Shown here in pieces: positions 17,350-26,328 of a DNA stretch of 59,776 bases. The notes beneath the pieces were generated by a model. It saw only the letters and a program-made list of their open reading frames with translations, did no database searches and was not told where the DNA came from. The first letter of the stretch is position 1, and each line of letters starts with the position of its first letter. This DNA comes from Pseudomonas sp. GM50. GTDB lineage: Bacteria > Pseudomonadota > Gammaproteobacteria > Pseudomonadales > Pseudomonadaceae. Position numbers and translations under genes: made by a program. The stretch covers positions 1 to 59,776 of the forward strand of contig NZ_AKJK01000138.1 in NCBI RefSeq assembly GCF_000282375.1. The letters are read 5' to 3'.

Positions 17350-17726
17350 GACGAAACCTCCATCGTGGACTGCTGGACTCTATAGCTCTTGTCTCTTCTC
17401 AAGCCATCCGCTTCTGGCCGATTCTGCCATCGCCATCAGAATTGAGTATAGCTGGGAGCGCCAATTCGCTACGCCCATTTAGTCCCGAGAGACGTAACGC
17501 TGAATGTCCATAGTTGTATGTAGCGAATAGCTTTAAACGATTAACTTAATGTTCGAATTGGAATATCTGATCAGCAGGTTTTTCAGAAAAAGCACGTGTT
17601 CCGTCCATGCACTATACTTCCTGCTGACTTTACCGTCGGAATGGATGGTACTTGTCTGCCCTGCTTGGACGTCAGTGGCGATGCGTTTGCATAACCAGTG
17701 AACAACAGGAATAGGATGAAGAGAAA
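17350..17726. other. 377-bp region upstream of the oxidase operon
   Basis: It is AT-rich and holds a CTATACTT element at 17612-17619. I see no small gene. Confidence 0.45.
17612..17619 (+). promoter_or_regulatory. RpoS-type -10 element ahead of the oxidase operon
   Basis: CTATACTT matches the stationary-phase sigma factor -10 pattern, about 108 bp before ATG 17727. The same CTATACTTCCT string lies upstream of the gene at 22791 on the other strand. Confidence 0.45.
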
Positions 17727-19193
17727 ATGGCAATAGCAATTATCTTGATACTAATCGTTATTGCATCAGTGTTGTTCCATCTACTAGCGCCTTGGCATGC
17801 GACACCGGCAGCCTCCAACTGGGGATCCATAGACACCACCCTGTTCATCACCCTGATCATTAGCGGAATATTTTTCATCGCCATCACCGTATTTATGGCG
17901 GTAGCCGTGATGCGTTATCGTCACAAGGAGGGTGCCAGGGCGCACTACCAGCCAGAAAGTAAAAAACTGGAAACATGGTTGATTATCGTGACCTCTATAG
18001 GGATTGCCGCGATGTTGGCGCCAGGCCTGGTGGTTTACAGTGATTTCATCAATGTGCCGAAAAATGCTTATGAACTCGAAGTGGTCGCCCAGCAGTGGCA
18101 GTGGGCCTTTCGTTTTGCCGGCCAGGACGGGAAGCTGGGTAAATCGGATATCAAGTTTGTTGATTTCACCAATCCCCTCGGCCTTGATCCCAAGGATCCT
18201 GTCGGGCAGGACGATGTGCTTATAAAGAGCAATGAAGTTCGCCTTCCGCTCGATCAGCCAGTGAAAGTTTTACTGCGCTCTAAAGATGTGCTGCACAATT
18301 TTTATATCCCGCAAATTCGCAGCAAGATGGACATGGTGCCGGGGATGGTGTCGTACTTTTGGTTTACGCCGACTAAAACCGGGAAATATGAAATCCTTTG
18401 TGCTGAATATTGTGGTGTAGGTCATTACAACATGCGCGGCCAGATGATCGTGGAAGAGCAGGGCGCCTTCGATCAATGGCTGAACAGCCAACCGACTTTT
18501 GCGCAGACATTAACGACAGCTGCCAAACCCAGTCAGGACAGCGTGTTGGAAAAAGGTCGCTTGTTGGTCGAAAAATACGGCTGTGGTGCCTGCCATAGCC
18601 AGGATGGCAGTAGCAGTCTCGGCCCGGGATGGAAGGGGCTTTACGGCCGCACTGAACAGTTTGCCGATGGCACCCGTGCACTGGTCGATGAGGCCTACCT
18701 GAAAGAGTCGATCCTCGATCCGAAGGCCCGCCTGGTACAGGGCTACCCGCCAGTCATGGTGGCCTATACTCTCACTGGAGATGAACTGGGTGCTGTCGTC
18801 GCCCTGATCAAATCACTGGGTGCCGCGCAGCAAGAACCTTCTGCCAGCGAAAAGATGGACAGAGGTGACGACGTGGCGACGCAGGGGCAGCGGCTGGCCG
18901 AGTCGCTCGGCTGTCTGGCCTGCCACAGTGTCGATGGCAGCAAGGGCGTCGGCCCCAGCTGGCAGGGCCTGTATGGCGAGGCCGTAACCCTTGCCGACGG
19001 TACGAGTATCAAGGCCGATGAGGGCTATATAAAGGATTCGATTCTTAATCCCGGCGCCAAAATCGTCAAAGGCTATGCCGCCGTCATGCCGGCCTTTACC
19101 CCGAGTGATCAGGAGTTGAACGCACTGATCGCATTTATCAAATCCAAAGCGAATGCCGACGCTGATGCGAGCAAGGCGGAGCCAGGGAAGTAG
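17727..19193 (+). CDS. coxM: Cytochrome c oxidase subunit II fused to two cytochrome c domains
   Basis: The protein has 488 residues. Two N-terminal TM helices precede the cupredoxin domain with the CuA ligand set C225/C229/H233/M236 (CAEYCGVGHYNM) and the conserved VLHNFYIP. Two c-type haem sites follow: C286-C289-H290 (CGACHS) and C396-C399-H400 (CLACHS), each in a separate domain of about 100 residues. The usual fused subunit II has one haem domain; this has two. It delivers electrons to subunit I at the periplasmic face. It is first in a five-gene operon resembling Bradyrhizobium coxMNOP. Confidence 0.92.
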   Translation: MAIAIILILIVIASVLFHLLAPWHATPAASNWGSIDTTLFITLIISGIFFIAITVFMAVAVMRYRHKEGARAHYQPESKKLETWLIIVTSIGIAAMLAPGLVVYSDFINVPKNAYELEVVAQQWQWAFRFAGQDGKLGKSDIKFVDFTNPLGLDPKDPVGQDDVLIKSNEVRLPLDQPVKVLLRSKDVLHNFYIPQIRSKMDMVPGMVSYFWFTPTKTGKYEILCAEYCGVGHYNMRGQMIVEEQGAFDQWLNSQPTFAQTLTTAAKPSQDSVLEKGRLLVEKYGCGACHSQDGSSSLGPGWKGLYGRTEQFADGTRALVDEAYLKESILDPKARLVQGYPPVMVAYTLTGDELGAVVALIKSLGAAQQEPSASEKMDRGDDVATQGQRLAESLGCLACHSVDGSKGVGPSWQGLYGEAVTLADGTSIKADEGYIKDSILNPGAKIVKGYAAVMPAFTPSDQELNALIAFIKSKANADADASKAEPGK

Positions 19194-19243
19194 CCGTAAA
19201 GCAGCCAGGAATGCACCGAAACTTCGAACAGGAGGATGACGTG

Positions 19244-21019
19244 ATGGCCTATGCGGAGCAAGCCGAAACAGAAGCACTACACGAGCCCAAAAGCTTCCTG
19301 ACCAAATATATCTGGAGTCAGGACCACAAGGTCATAGCCATTCAGTATTCCTTGACGGCTATATTCGTGGGCGTTATCGCCGTGGTGTTGTCCGGCTTGA
19401 TGCGCATACAGATTGGCTTCCCCGGCGCTTTGGAGTTCATGGACGCCAGTGCTTACTATCAGGCGATGACCATGCACGGCATGATCATGGTCATTTACTT
19501 GCTGACGGCCTTGTTTCTGGGTGGCTTCGGTAACTATCTGATCCCGCTGATGGTGGGCGCCCGCGACATGGTCTTCCCCTACGTCAACATGCTGAGTTAC
19601 TGGTTCTACCTGGTAGCGGTAGTGGTGTTGCTCTCCAGTTTCTTTGTTCCTGGCGGTCCCACCGGTTCGGGCTGGACGCTCTATCCGCCGCAGTCCATTT
19701 CTCAGGGGACACCGGGGGTCGAGTGGGGCATCGTCCTGATGCTCGTCTCACTGGCGATTTTTATTGTCGCGGCCACCATGGGCGGGTTGAACTACGTCAC
19801 CACGGTGTTGCAGGCGCGCACGCACGGCATGACATTGTTTCGCATGCCGCTCTCCGTATGGGGAATCTTCATGGCCTCGATCATGGCCTTGCTGGCTTTC
19901 CCTGCGTTGTTTGTCAGTGCGGTCATGATGCTGTTTGACAAGCTATTGGGCACCAGCTTCTTTATGCCGGCGATGGTCTCGCTGGGGCAGCAGCTCGATC
20001 ATCAGGGTGGCAGCCCGATATTGTTTCAGCACCTGTTCTGGTTCTTCGGCCACCCGGAGGTCTACATCGTTGCTCTCCCTGCGTTTGGTCTGGTCTCCGA
20101 CTTGATCAGCACGCATGCGCGTAAAAATATCTTCGGCTACCGAATGATGGTGTGGGCCATTATTGCGATTGGCGTACTCAGCTTTGTGGTCTGGGCGCAC
20201 CATATGTATGTCAGCGGAATGAATCCGTACTTTGGCTTTTTCTTCGCCGTCACCACCTTGATCATCGCAGTGCCGACCGCACTGAAAGTCTACAACTGGG
20301 TGCTGACCCTGTGGCGCGGCGACATCCATCTGACCGTGCCGATGCTGTTTGCCCTGGCCTTTATCGTCACCTTCCTGGTCGGCGGGCTGACCGGGTTGTT
20401 TCTCGGCAATGTGATTGTGGATATTCCGCTTTCGGACACCTATTTCGTCGTCGCCCATTTTCATATGGTCATGGGGGTCGCACCGGTACTGGTGGTGTTC
20501 GGCGGCATTTATCATTGGTTCCCGAAAGTCACCGGGCGCATGTTGAACGACACCCTGGGCAAGCTGCATTTCTGGATTACCTTTCTGGGCACCTACGCCA
20601 TCTTCTTCCCCATGCACTACCTGGGTTTTCAGGGCATGCCACGCCGCTACTACGCCTATGAAAACTACGCGTTCATCCCGCAGTCGGCGCAAGAGTTGAA
20701 TGCCTTCATTACGGTGATCGCATTGACCGTCGGCGTTTCCCAGTTGCTGTTCCTGTTCAACCTGGCCTGGAGTGCATTCAAGGGCAAGCCCGCAGGCAGT
20801 AATCCCTGGGGTGCGGCCAGTCTGGAATGGCAAACGCCGAATACCCCGCCGATACACGGTAACTGGGGGGCGAAGCTGCCGGTCGTGCATCGCTGGGCCT
20901 ATGACTACAGTGTGCCGGGGATAGAGCAGGATTTCGTTCCGCAAACGGTCTCCGCCGAGGAGCTGGAGCAGATGCGGCAACTGAGTGCCGGAACCAAGAT
21001 AGCGGACGTTAAAACATGA
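19244..21019 (+). CDS. coxN: Cytochrome c oxidase subunit I (haem-copper oxidase, A-type)
   Basis: From ATG 19244 (AGGAGG site) the protein has 591 residues and 12 TM helices. Haem and CuB ligands are visible in TMHGMIMVIY, WFFGHPEVYIVALP, WAHHMYVSG and VAHFHMVMG. D-channel residues appear in GNYLIPLMVGARDMVFP, and the glutamate in GHPEVY places it in the A1 class. It reduces O2 to water and pumps protons. Its stop overlaps the next start (ATGA). The ATG at 19211 is too far upstream of the AGGAGG site to be likely. Confidence 0.95.
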   Translation: MAYAEQAETEALHEPKSFLTKYIWSQDHKVIAIQYSLTAIFVGVIAVVLSGLMRIQIGFPGALEFMDASAYYQAMTMHGMIMVIYLLTALFLGGFGNYLIPLMVGARDMVFPYVNMLSYWFYLVAVVVLLSSFFVPGGPTGSGWTLYPPQSISQGTPGVEWGIVLMLVSLAIFIVAATMGGLNYVTTVLQARTHGMTLFRMPLSVWGIFMASIMALLAFPALFVSAVMMLFDKLLGTSFFMPAMVSLGQQLDHQGGSPILFQHLFWFFGHPEVYIVALPAFGLVSDLISTHARKNIFGYRMMVWAIIAIGVLSFVVWAHHMYVSGMNPYFGFFFAVTTLIIAVPTALKVYNWVLTLWRGDIHLTVPMLFALAFIVTFLVGGLTGLFLGNVIVDIPLSDTYFVVAHFHMVMGVAPVLVVFGGIYHWFPKVTGRMLNDTLGKLHFWITFLGTYAIFFPMHYLGFQGMPRRYYAYENYAFIPQSAQELNAFITVIALTVGVSQLLFLFNLAWSAFKGKPAGSNPWGAASLEWQTPNTPPIHGNWGAKLPVVHRWAYDYSVPGIEQDFVPQTVSAEELEQMRQLSAGTKIADVKT

Positions 21020-21708
21020 AAAGGCTGCTATTGAGAAACGCCGACGGCGCTGACCCCGGCGGCAGTTGGAGTCGCGACCCTGAAGGTATCCAGGCCCCCG
21101 AGGGTGCCGATAGAGGCCAAATCGCAAGAGTGGGCCTGCGCTTGTTTCTGGTTGTGGTGAGTTCGTTATTCTTTCTCTTCCTTTTCGCCTTTATTGCCCG
21201 CTCACAAATGGCTGACTGGCTCCCCCTGACAGACCCCTTGGCGCCGTTAGCCAACCTCTGGCAGCTATGGCTGAATTCGGCTTTTCTGGTATTCAGTTGC
21301 ATCGCACTGCAGTGGTCGCGTATGGCTGCCCGGAAGGCTCGGCTGGACGCTACGGTCATTGGTTTTGCATTGGGGGGCGTATTTGCCATTGCCTTTCTGG
21401 TGGGGCAACTCTGGGTCTGGCAGCAGTTTGTGGCCTGGGGCTACTTTGTCGCCAGCAATCCGGCCAACAGTTTCTTCTACCTGTTGACCGGCCTGCACGG
21501 GCTCCACCTGCTGGGCGGGCTGATAGCCTGGAGCATAATCGTCGCTAAATTCCTGCGTCGCGTGCCGTTGCCGCAACTGCGCGTCAGCGTAGAACTCTGT
21601 ACCACCTATTGGCACTACTTACTGGGTCTTTGGTTCGTACTATTCGCTTTGCTGGCCAGCACGCCGCAAACCTATGAAGCGATCGCCAGATTCTGCGGCC
21701 TGAGGTGA
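21016..21708 (+). CDS. coxO: Cytochrome c oxidase subunit III-family protein, first copy
   Basis: The protein has 230 residues. After a hydrophilic N-terminal stretch of about 38 residues there are about five TM helices, ending with the subunit III signature FFYLLTGLHGLHLLGGLIAW and a terminal YWHYLLGLWFVLFALL. It is translationally coupled to coxN by a 4-bp overlap. In Bradyrhizobium coxMNOP two subunit III homologues also occur in tandem, and this is the coxO position. Confidence 0.85.
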   Translation: MKRLLLRNADGADPGGSWSRDPEGIQAPEGADRGQIARVGLRLFLVVVSSLFFLFLFAFIARSQMADWLPLTDPLAPLANLWQLWLNSAFLVFSCIALQWSRMAARKARLDATVIGFALGGVFAIAFLVGQLWVWQQFVAWGYFVASNPANSFFYLLTGLHGLHLLGGLIAWSIIVAKFLRRVPLPQLRVSVELCTTYWHYLLGLWFVLFALLASTPQTYEAIARFCGLR

Positions 21709-21714
21709 AAAGCC

Positions 21715-22428
21715 ATGGCATCGCCCCCACTTGCCCCAGTCGAATCCAGTTCATCCAATCCACCAGACTCACCGCCTGCACCGGGATGGCAGGGCATCGC
21801 CAGCGACTGGTCCTCGGATAGAGAGGCCTTCAAGCAGGTCCCTTGGGGCAAGGCGATGATGTGGATATTCCTGCTCAGCGATACGTTCATATTCACCTGT
21901 TTTTTAACCGGCTACATGTCGGTACGCATGACCATCACCACCGCCTGGCCGAACCCCAGTGAAGTGTTCGCGTTGACGATTGGCGGTAGAGAGATCCCGC
22001 TTATTCTGATCGCGATCATGACCTTTGTGCTGATCAGTAGCAGCGGCACCATGGCCATGGCCGTTAATTTCGCCTATCGCCGTGATCGCGCGAAAACCAC
22101 TGCGCTGATGCTGGCGACCGCGGCCTTGGGTGTGACCTTCGTCGGCATGCAGGCATTTGAATGGAGCAAACTTATCGCAGAAGGGGTGCGTCCTTGGGGG
22201 AACCCCATGGGGGCGGCGCAATTTGGTGCCAGCTTTTTCATGATTACAGGTTTCCACGGACTGCATGTGTCAATCGGCGCCATCTACCTCAGCATTGTGG
22301 CGATGAAAGTATTGCGGGGAGATTATGAGCGCTCCGGAAACTATCAAAACGTCGAGATAGCCGGGCTTTACTGGCACTTCGTGGATTTGGTGTGGGTGTT
22401 TATTTTTGCATTCTTCTATTTATGGTAG
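21715..22428 (+). CDS. coxP: Cytochrome c oxidase subunit III-family protein, second copy
   Basis: The protein has 237 residues. A proline/serine-rich N-terminus precedes five helices with GASFFMITGFHGLHVSIGAIYL and the terminal GLYWHFVDLVWVFIFAFFYLW, closer to canonical subunit III than the preceding gene. It is 6 bp behind the first copy. Whether both are in one complex or are alternative subunits cannot be read from sequence. Confidence 0.88.
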   Translation: MASPPLAPVESSSSNPPDSPPAPGWQGIASDWSSDREAFKQVPWGKAMMWIFLLSDTFIFTCFLTGYMSVRMTITTAWPNPSEVFALTIGGREIPLILIAIMTFVLISSSGTMAMAVNFAYRRDRAKTTALMLATAALGVTFVGMQAFEWSKLIAEGVRPWGNPMGAAQFGASFFMITGFHGLHVSIGAIYLSIVAMKVLRGDYERSGNYQNVEIAGLYWHFVDLVWVFIFAFFYLW

Positions 22429-22441
22429 AGGAGCACGGGTG

Positions 22442-22759
22442 ATGGCACATGCTCAGGGTCAGCAACATCCAATCAGCTTGTACCTTAAAATCTGGGGGCT
22501 GTTATTCGTCCTCAGCACGCTGTCGTACCTTGTCGACTATTTCCACTTCCATGGCTACCTTCGGTGGTCCCTGATTATCACTTTCATGTTGTTGAAGGTA
22601 GGTTTGATTGTCTCCATCTTCATGCATATGGCCTGGGAACGGTTGGCCATGGTCTACGCCATATTGGTGCCACCGTTATGTTTACTGGTGCTCGTCGGAC
22701 TGATGGCCACCGAGGCGGACTATGTTTTCCTCAGCCGGGTCATTTCCTTCGGCCAATAA
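22442..22759 (+). CDS. Cytochrome c oxidase subunit IV (prokaryotic type)
   Basis: The protein has 105 residues and three TM helices with LLKVGLIVSIFMHMAWERL, characteristic of the small prokaryotic COX4 family. ATG 22442 follows GAGGAG; a GTG at 22439 is also in frame. It is the last gene of the oxidase operon. No haem O/A synthase or CuB/CuA insertion gene is in the operon, so maturation must use factors encoded elsewhere. Confidence 0.85.
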   Translation: MAHAQGQQHPISLYLKIWGLLFVLSTLSYLVDYFHFHGYLRWSLIITFMLLKVGLIVSIFMHMAWERLAMVYAILVPPLCLLVLVGLMATEADYVFLSRVISFGQ

Positions 22760-22790
22760 GCAGCTTCCAGATGGCCATGAGTCTTCAGGG

Positions 22791-23351
22791 CTAACCTGAT
22801 ATCACTCGCTTGAACTGATGCCATTTGTGCTGCCAGGCCACTGTCCAGTGAGGGGCTGCAGTTCCCGTGCCGGCGGTCTTCAGCGTTGGATGGTGTTCGA
22901 TTACCTGGTCCAATACCGATTCCTGATTCGGTTCAACATCCACGAAGAAGATATGTTTTCCCTCTTCTACCATCTGTTTAAAACTGCGGAAGTGAGCGTT
23001 CGGCACCTGGATACCAAAAAAGCCGCCTTCCCAGATGCAGAAGCCAAATACAACAATGGCCAGGAAGATAAAAGGCACCCAGCCTGCGGCGGATTCGGTC
23101 CAGCCCATCCAATAGGCGCCGCCAAGGACCAGCGCCGCGAGTGGCACGCCGATCAACGCACCAATCTCGCCAGAGTGAACAACATCCTGTTTCATCAACG
23201 AGTTAACCTCGTGGAGGTGATGTTCTTCAACATCAGCCACTTGTTCACTGAGCACATGAATTTGTTCGGTATTGATGCCGTTGGCTTCCAGTTCATTTTC
23301 AACGGCCTCGAGATCGTCGAGATTGTCACTGATGTAATAGTGCCGATTCAT
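22791..23351 (-). CDS. Conserved two-helix membrane protein, function unknown
   Basis: The protein has 186 residues. Residues 1-65 are soluble with an alternating beta-alpha pattern (HYYISDNLDDLEAVENELEA...QIHVLSEQ), then come two TM segments (about 66-88 and 92-116), then a C-terminal soluble part with IFFVDVEPNQESVLDQVI. The soluble halves resemble a split ferredoxin-like fold interrupted by the membrane hairpin. Relatives occur widely in Pseudomonas without a defined role. It is convergent with the oxidase operon and carries the same CTATACTT promoter element upstream. Confidence 0.7.
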   Translation of the reverse strand: MNRHYYISDNLDDLEAVENELEANGINTEQIHVLSEQVADVEEHHLHEVNSLMKQDVVHSGEIGALIGVPLAALVLGGAYWMGWTESAAGWVPFIFLAIVVFGFCIWEGGFFGIQVPNAHFRSFKQMVEEGKHIFFVDVEPNQESVLDQVIEHHPTLKTAGTGTAAPHWTVAWQHKWHQFKRVISG

Positions 23352-23469
23352 GCCACACCTCCCATCTCGTGCTGGCTGTAGACCTCCCTTGTCCTGCAGC
23401 CGTTAACTGAGATTTGCAGTCGATGTCTGTGCACGTGGGGAACGCTGCACGCTTGATGCAATTCGTAGG

Positions 23470-23477
23470 AAGTATAG
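23470..23477 (-). promoter_or_regulatory. RpoS-type -10 element upstream of the two-helix membrane protein gene
   Basis: CTATACTT on the minus strand is followed by CCT, identical over 11 bases to the element before coxM. It lies about 120 bp before ATG 23351. Confidence 0.45.
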
Positions 23478-23766
23478 CATTCGCTAGTTTGCGGGGCGGG
23501 AGGCGTCAAGGACTGGAGGGCAGCATTGGGGCTTGGCGTGCGCCGACGAGTTCTGCATTGCAGCGCCACATCCAGACGTTCCCCTGTCAGCCATTCGTAG
23601 AGGAATCCCAAACGCTATGAAAATGCTAACGCTTGATGAAATTTGATAATAAATCCGTGTTTTCTGAAAAAAACGCTAACGGACTTGAGTAGTCGCGCTC
23701 ATCGATCAGCGGATAATGGACGAAAATTGGGGGATGTCTCAGAGCCCATTCCACCAAATCCCAGAC

Positions 23767-23798
23767 ACAAAAAAACCGGCCATCGAGGCCGGTTTTTC
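23767..23798 (-). terminator. Terminator downstream of tRNA-Gly
   Basis: The stem AACCGGCC/GGCCGGTT is followed on the minus strand by seven T; the + strand also has a T-run, so it may work both ways. Confidence 0.75.
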
Positions 23799-23845
23799 TT
23801 TACCTGCATCTCCCGTCAAAAACCGACGTGAGACAAAAATTCGAT

Positions 23846-23919
23846 TGGAGCGGGTGAAGGGAATCGAACCCTCGTTATCAGCTTGGGAAGCTGGAGTAAT
23901 GCCATTATACGACACCCGC
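23846..23919 (-). tRNA. tRNA-Gly (anticodon CCC)
   Basis: The 74-nt cloverleaf reads from GCGGGTG at 23919 to an encoded CCA at 23846. The acceptor stem is GCGGGTG/CACCCGC, the anticodon loop is TTCCCAA (anticodon CCC), and the T arm is GAGGGTTCGATTCCCTT with GGTTCGATTCC. It lies alone, downstream of phaG on the same strand. Confidence 0.95.
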
Positions 23920-24024
23920 TCAGAGCGGCTGACTTTGTACCAGATGTCGGCGTGAAAATGAAGTTTTTCTTTGCGCGCGATGGCTTTAGCACGGGTGAAA
24001 CGAAAGCAGAGACCGCATTGCGGT

Positions 24025-24072
24025 CATTCGCGGGCAAGCCTCGCTCCTACTGGAATGGGCTTGCTCGCGATG
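24025..24072. repeat. Degenerate family A REP pair
   Basis: The left arm is intact (GCGGGCAAGCCTCGCTCCTA) and the right arm is eroded (GGGCTTGCTCGCGATG). It lies just past the phaG stop codon. Confidence 0.75.
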
Positions 24073-24080
24073 ACTCTGTT

Positions 24081-24965
24081 TCAGATTGCCAATGCATGCT
24101 GGTCCTGGACGTAGTGGTAGCGCGGTCGGCTTTCGTGTTGCGCCGGTTTCAGGAAGCCCAGCAGTGCGTTGCGGCTGTCTCGGCAGGCGGCTTTGTGCTC
24201 CATGTCGAGAAAGTGGCCGGTGGCCTGAAGGGTGCTGAAGGTGCTGTGCTGCACGTGGCCGGCGAACAGCCTGGCATCGGCGGCGGCGGTGTACTCGTCC
24301 CATTCGCCGTTCATGAACAGCACCGGCACGTTGATTTTCTTTGCCGCATTCAGATAGCAGTTGCGATCACTGTTGAGCACGTCGCTGATGTGAAAGTGCA
24401 TCTGCCCGTATTCATGTTCGGCCAACGAACTGACGTGACGGTAGTTGAAACGCTTGAACAGCGAGGGCAGGTGTTTGCCGATGGTGCTGTTCACCAAGTC
24501 ACCGACCCGGTTACCGTCCCGGCTGCCGAGATAATCGACGCCGCGCTCAAGGTAGTCGAGCATGTGCTCGTTGACCACCGGCGAGAACGAGCTGATCACG
24601 GCCTTTTCGATGCGCCGTGGCCGTTGGGCCAGGGCGACGAGCGTGGCGGCGCCACCAAAGGAAAACGACAGCACGTGTTCGGCGGCGAAGTGGTCGATCA
24701 GCTCCAGGAGGATCTGCCCTTCGATTTCCTTGGTCAGCATCTTCTCATGCAGGTTGTGGGCCTTCGACTTGCCCGCGTAGGGCTGGTCGTAGCACACCAC
24801 ATTGAACTGCGGATAAAGGTTTTTCACGGTTTGGGCAAACGACGCAGTCGTGGACATCGAGCCGTTGACCAGAATGATGGTCTTCTCTGCGGCGTCTGCG
24901 CGATAGAACTCCGTGTAAACCCGATACTGACCCTGTATATCCAGCACAGCGATTTCTGGCCTCAT
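24081..24965 (-). CDS. phaG: PhaG, (R)-3-hydroxyacyl-ACP acyltransferase/thioesterase family
   Basis: The protein has 294 residues and opens MRPEIAVLDIQGQYRVYTEF, the PhaG start. It is an alpha/beta hydrolase with nucleophile S102 in SFSFGG (no classical GxSxG), D223 in GEWDEY and H251 in TGHFLDM. The HX4D motif typical of PhaG occupies H190-D195, and the C-terminus QHALAI is also typical. PhaG links fatty acid synthesis to medium-chain polyhydroxyalkanoate by releasing 3-hydroxyacyl groups from ACP; RhlA is the closest paralogue. No pha genes adjoin, which is usual for phaG. Confidence 0.92.
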   Translation of the reverse strand: MRPEIAVLDIQGQYRVYTEFYRADAAEKTIILVNGSMSTTASFAQTVKNLYPQFNVVCYDQPYAGKSKAHNLHEKMLTKEIEGQILLELIDHFAAEHVLSFSFGGAATLVALAQRPRRIEKAVISSFSPVVNEHMLDYLERGVDYLGSRDGNRVGDLVNSTIGKHLPSLFKRFNYRHVSSLAEHEYGQMHFHISDVLNSDRNCYLNAAKKINVPVLFMNGEWDEYTAAADARLFAGHVQHSTFSTLQATGHFLDMEHKAACRDSRNALLGFLKPAQHESRPRYHYVQDQHALAI

Positions 24966-25279
24966 GTCATAAGACTCCTGGCAAGCGGGTATGCGCGCAA
25001 ATCAGATTGCACGAGCTTTGTGACAGGTAGGCATACGCCTGGAATTTTGAAGGCCCATGTCGATCCATTGCTGGCTGGTCGACGGGTATTGTTATAAGCG
25101 GGCAGTTTGCCGGGGGAAGGCGGAACCTGAGGGTTCTCTGCCGGCAAAAAGTTTCTTAGAGTAGTTTTGTGACTCGTCGGTCACGTTTCGCGCCGACGTC
25201 CTGATTCAAGCAGGGGTCACGTCATCGCGCAAGTATCTTTCGTAAAATTTTCAGCGGCTTCTGCTGAGCGGTCGTCTGC
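24966..25279. other. 314-bp region upstream of phaG
   Basis: It lies between the rsuA stop and the phaG start on the same strand. I see a GCCGG/CCGGC inverted repeat around 25110-25145 but no confident promoter or gene. Confidence 0.4.
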
Positions 25280-25972
25280 TTAGATCATTCGGATCTCATC
25301 GCTGCTCAACGGCCGGTATTCGCCGGGCTTCAACACAGCGTCGAGCGCCAGTGGCCCCATGCGTTCGCGGTGCAGGCGTATCACCTTGTTGTCGAAGTGG
25401 CCGAACATCCGTTTAACCTGATGATAGCGACCCTCGACGATGCTCAAGCGCGCGGATTTTGGCCCGAGTACGACCAGTTCGGCAGGTTGTGTGGTGAGGT
25501 CTTCGAAGGCGAAATACAGCCCTTTGGCGAAGGTGATAGCGTATTCGGCAGTGATGTCCTGCTCGGTCTCGACGTAGTAGACCTTGGGCAGTTTGGTCTG
25601 CGGTTGGGTCAAGCGTCGCGACCAGGTGCCATCGTTGGTGATCAGCATCAGGCCGGTGGTGTTGAAGTCCAGGCGACCGGCGATGTGCAGGTCTTCCTTG
25701 TCCGGTTCGTCGATCAGGTCGAGCACCGTCGGGTGTTGCGGGTCGCGGGTGGCACTGACGCAGCCGGGTGGTTTGTGCAGCATGAAGTAGCGGGCCGGCT
25801 TGCCAGCTTGCAGCACCGCGTCGTCGACTTCCACGCGGCTGAATTCGAGTACCTCGGCGTGAGGGTCGCTGACGACTTCTCCGTCGATCCTGACGCGTTT
25901 TTCCACCAGCAACAGGCGTACCTGCTTACGGTTGAAGCGGGGCAGGTTGCTGAGGAAGCGGTCAACGCGCAT
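25280..25972 (-). CDS. rsuA: 16S rRNA pseudouridine(516) synthase
   Basis: The protein has 230 residues, with an N-terminal S4 RNA-binding domain (about 1-55) and then the pseudouridine synthase domain. Catalytic D102 in AGRLDFNTTGLML has the same number as in E. coli RsuA. EGRYHQVKRMFGHFDNKVIRLHR is the C-terminal family motif. It modifies U516 in helix 18 of 16S rRNA. A small cysteine-rich gene lies 45 bp upstream. Confidence 0.9.
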   Translation of the reverse strand: MRVDRFLSNLPRFNRKQVRLLLVEKRVRIDGEVVSDPHAEVLEFSRVEVDDAVLQAGKPARYFMLHKPPGCVSATRDPQHPTVLDLIDEPDKEDLHIAGRLDFNTTGLMLITNDGTWSRRLTQPQTKLPKVYYVETEQDITAEYAITFAKGLYFAFEDLTTQPAELVVLGPKSARLSIVEGRYHQVKRMFGHFDNKVIRLHRERMGPLALDAVLKPGEYRPLSSDEIRMI

Positions 25973-26017
25973 GGCTAGGGTTCGGTGGGAGGATTCGGTG
26001 GGAGAGCGCCGCGCATC

Positions 26018-26236
26018 TTACGTGATCGGCTCAGCGGCTGCTTGCAACTGCATCTCGACCTGGGCGCAGGCCGGACACAGGCAGGACTTGTCGCGCAGCT
26101 CGGCGGGCAACGCCTGGAGCACCGCCGGATCGATGCTGACGCCGTAGCACCAGCAGGCACGATCGACGGTTCGCGGGTCAGCCAGGCTGCAGTCGTTGGA
26201 GGCGCCGCAAGCCGGGCAGAGATCAGGTTTATTCAT
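26018..26236 (-). CDS. Cysteine-rich CWC family protein
   Basis: The protein has 72 residues, with CPACG and CLCPAC pairs plus the central CWCYGV, giving the CWC family its name and suggesting a metal-binding fold. ATG 26236 gives the family-typical start MNKPDLCPACG; the longer frame from 26359 is not needed. Function unknown. It lies between rsuA and the allophanate hydrolase gene on the same strand and may be read through from the guanidine operon. Confidence 0.8.
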   Translation of the reverse strand: MNKPDLCPACGASNDCSLADPRTVDRACWCYGVSIDPAVLQALPAELRDKSCLCPACAQVEMQLQAAAEPIT

Positions 26237-26328
26237 GAAGGAGCATTCGATTACAGCCAGTTTGCTTGGCCCGAGACCGCGCATGATCGGCCGGCAAGCA
26301 CTCCTGCGCAAGCCGGCGATCCTGAAAA

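Larger units (their letters stand above)
23352..23845. other. 494-bp intergenic region
   Basis: It holds a minus-strand RpoS-type -10 element (23470-23477) for the gene at 22791 and the tRNA terminator at 23767-23798. Short open frames between do not look coding. Confidence 0.5.

Noticed and set aside
23846..24072. tRNA-Gly as an integration site for a mobile element
   Set aside because: No integrase gene or direct repeat of the tRNA 3' end is present; only a degenerate REP lies nearby.
23883..25097. Plus-strand open frame of 404 codons opposite phaG
   Set aside because: It overlaps the tRNA gene and is antisense to a clearly recognised phaG.
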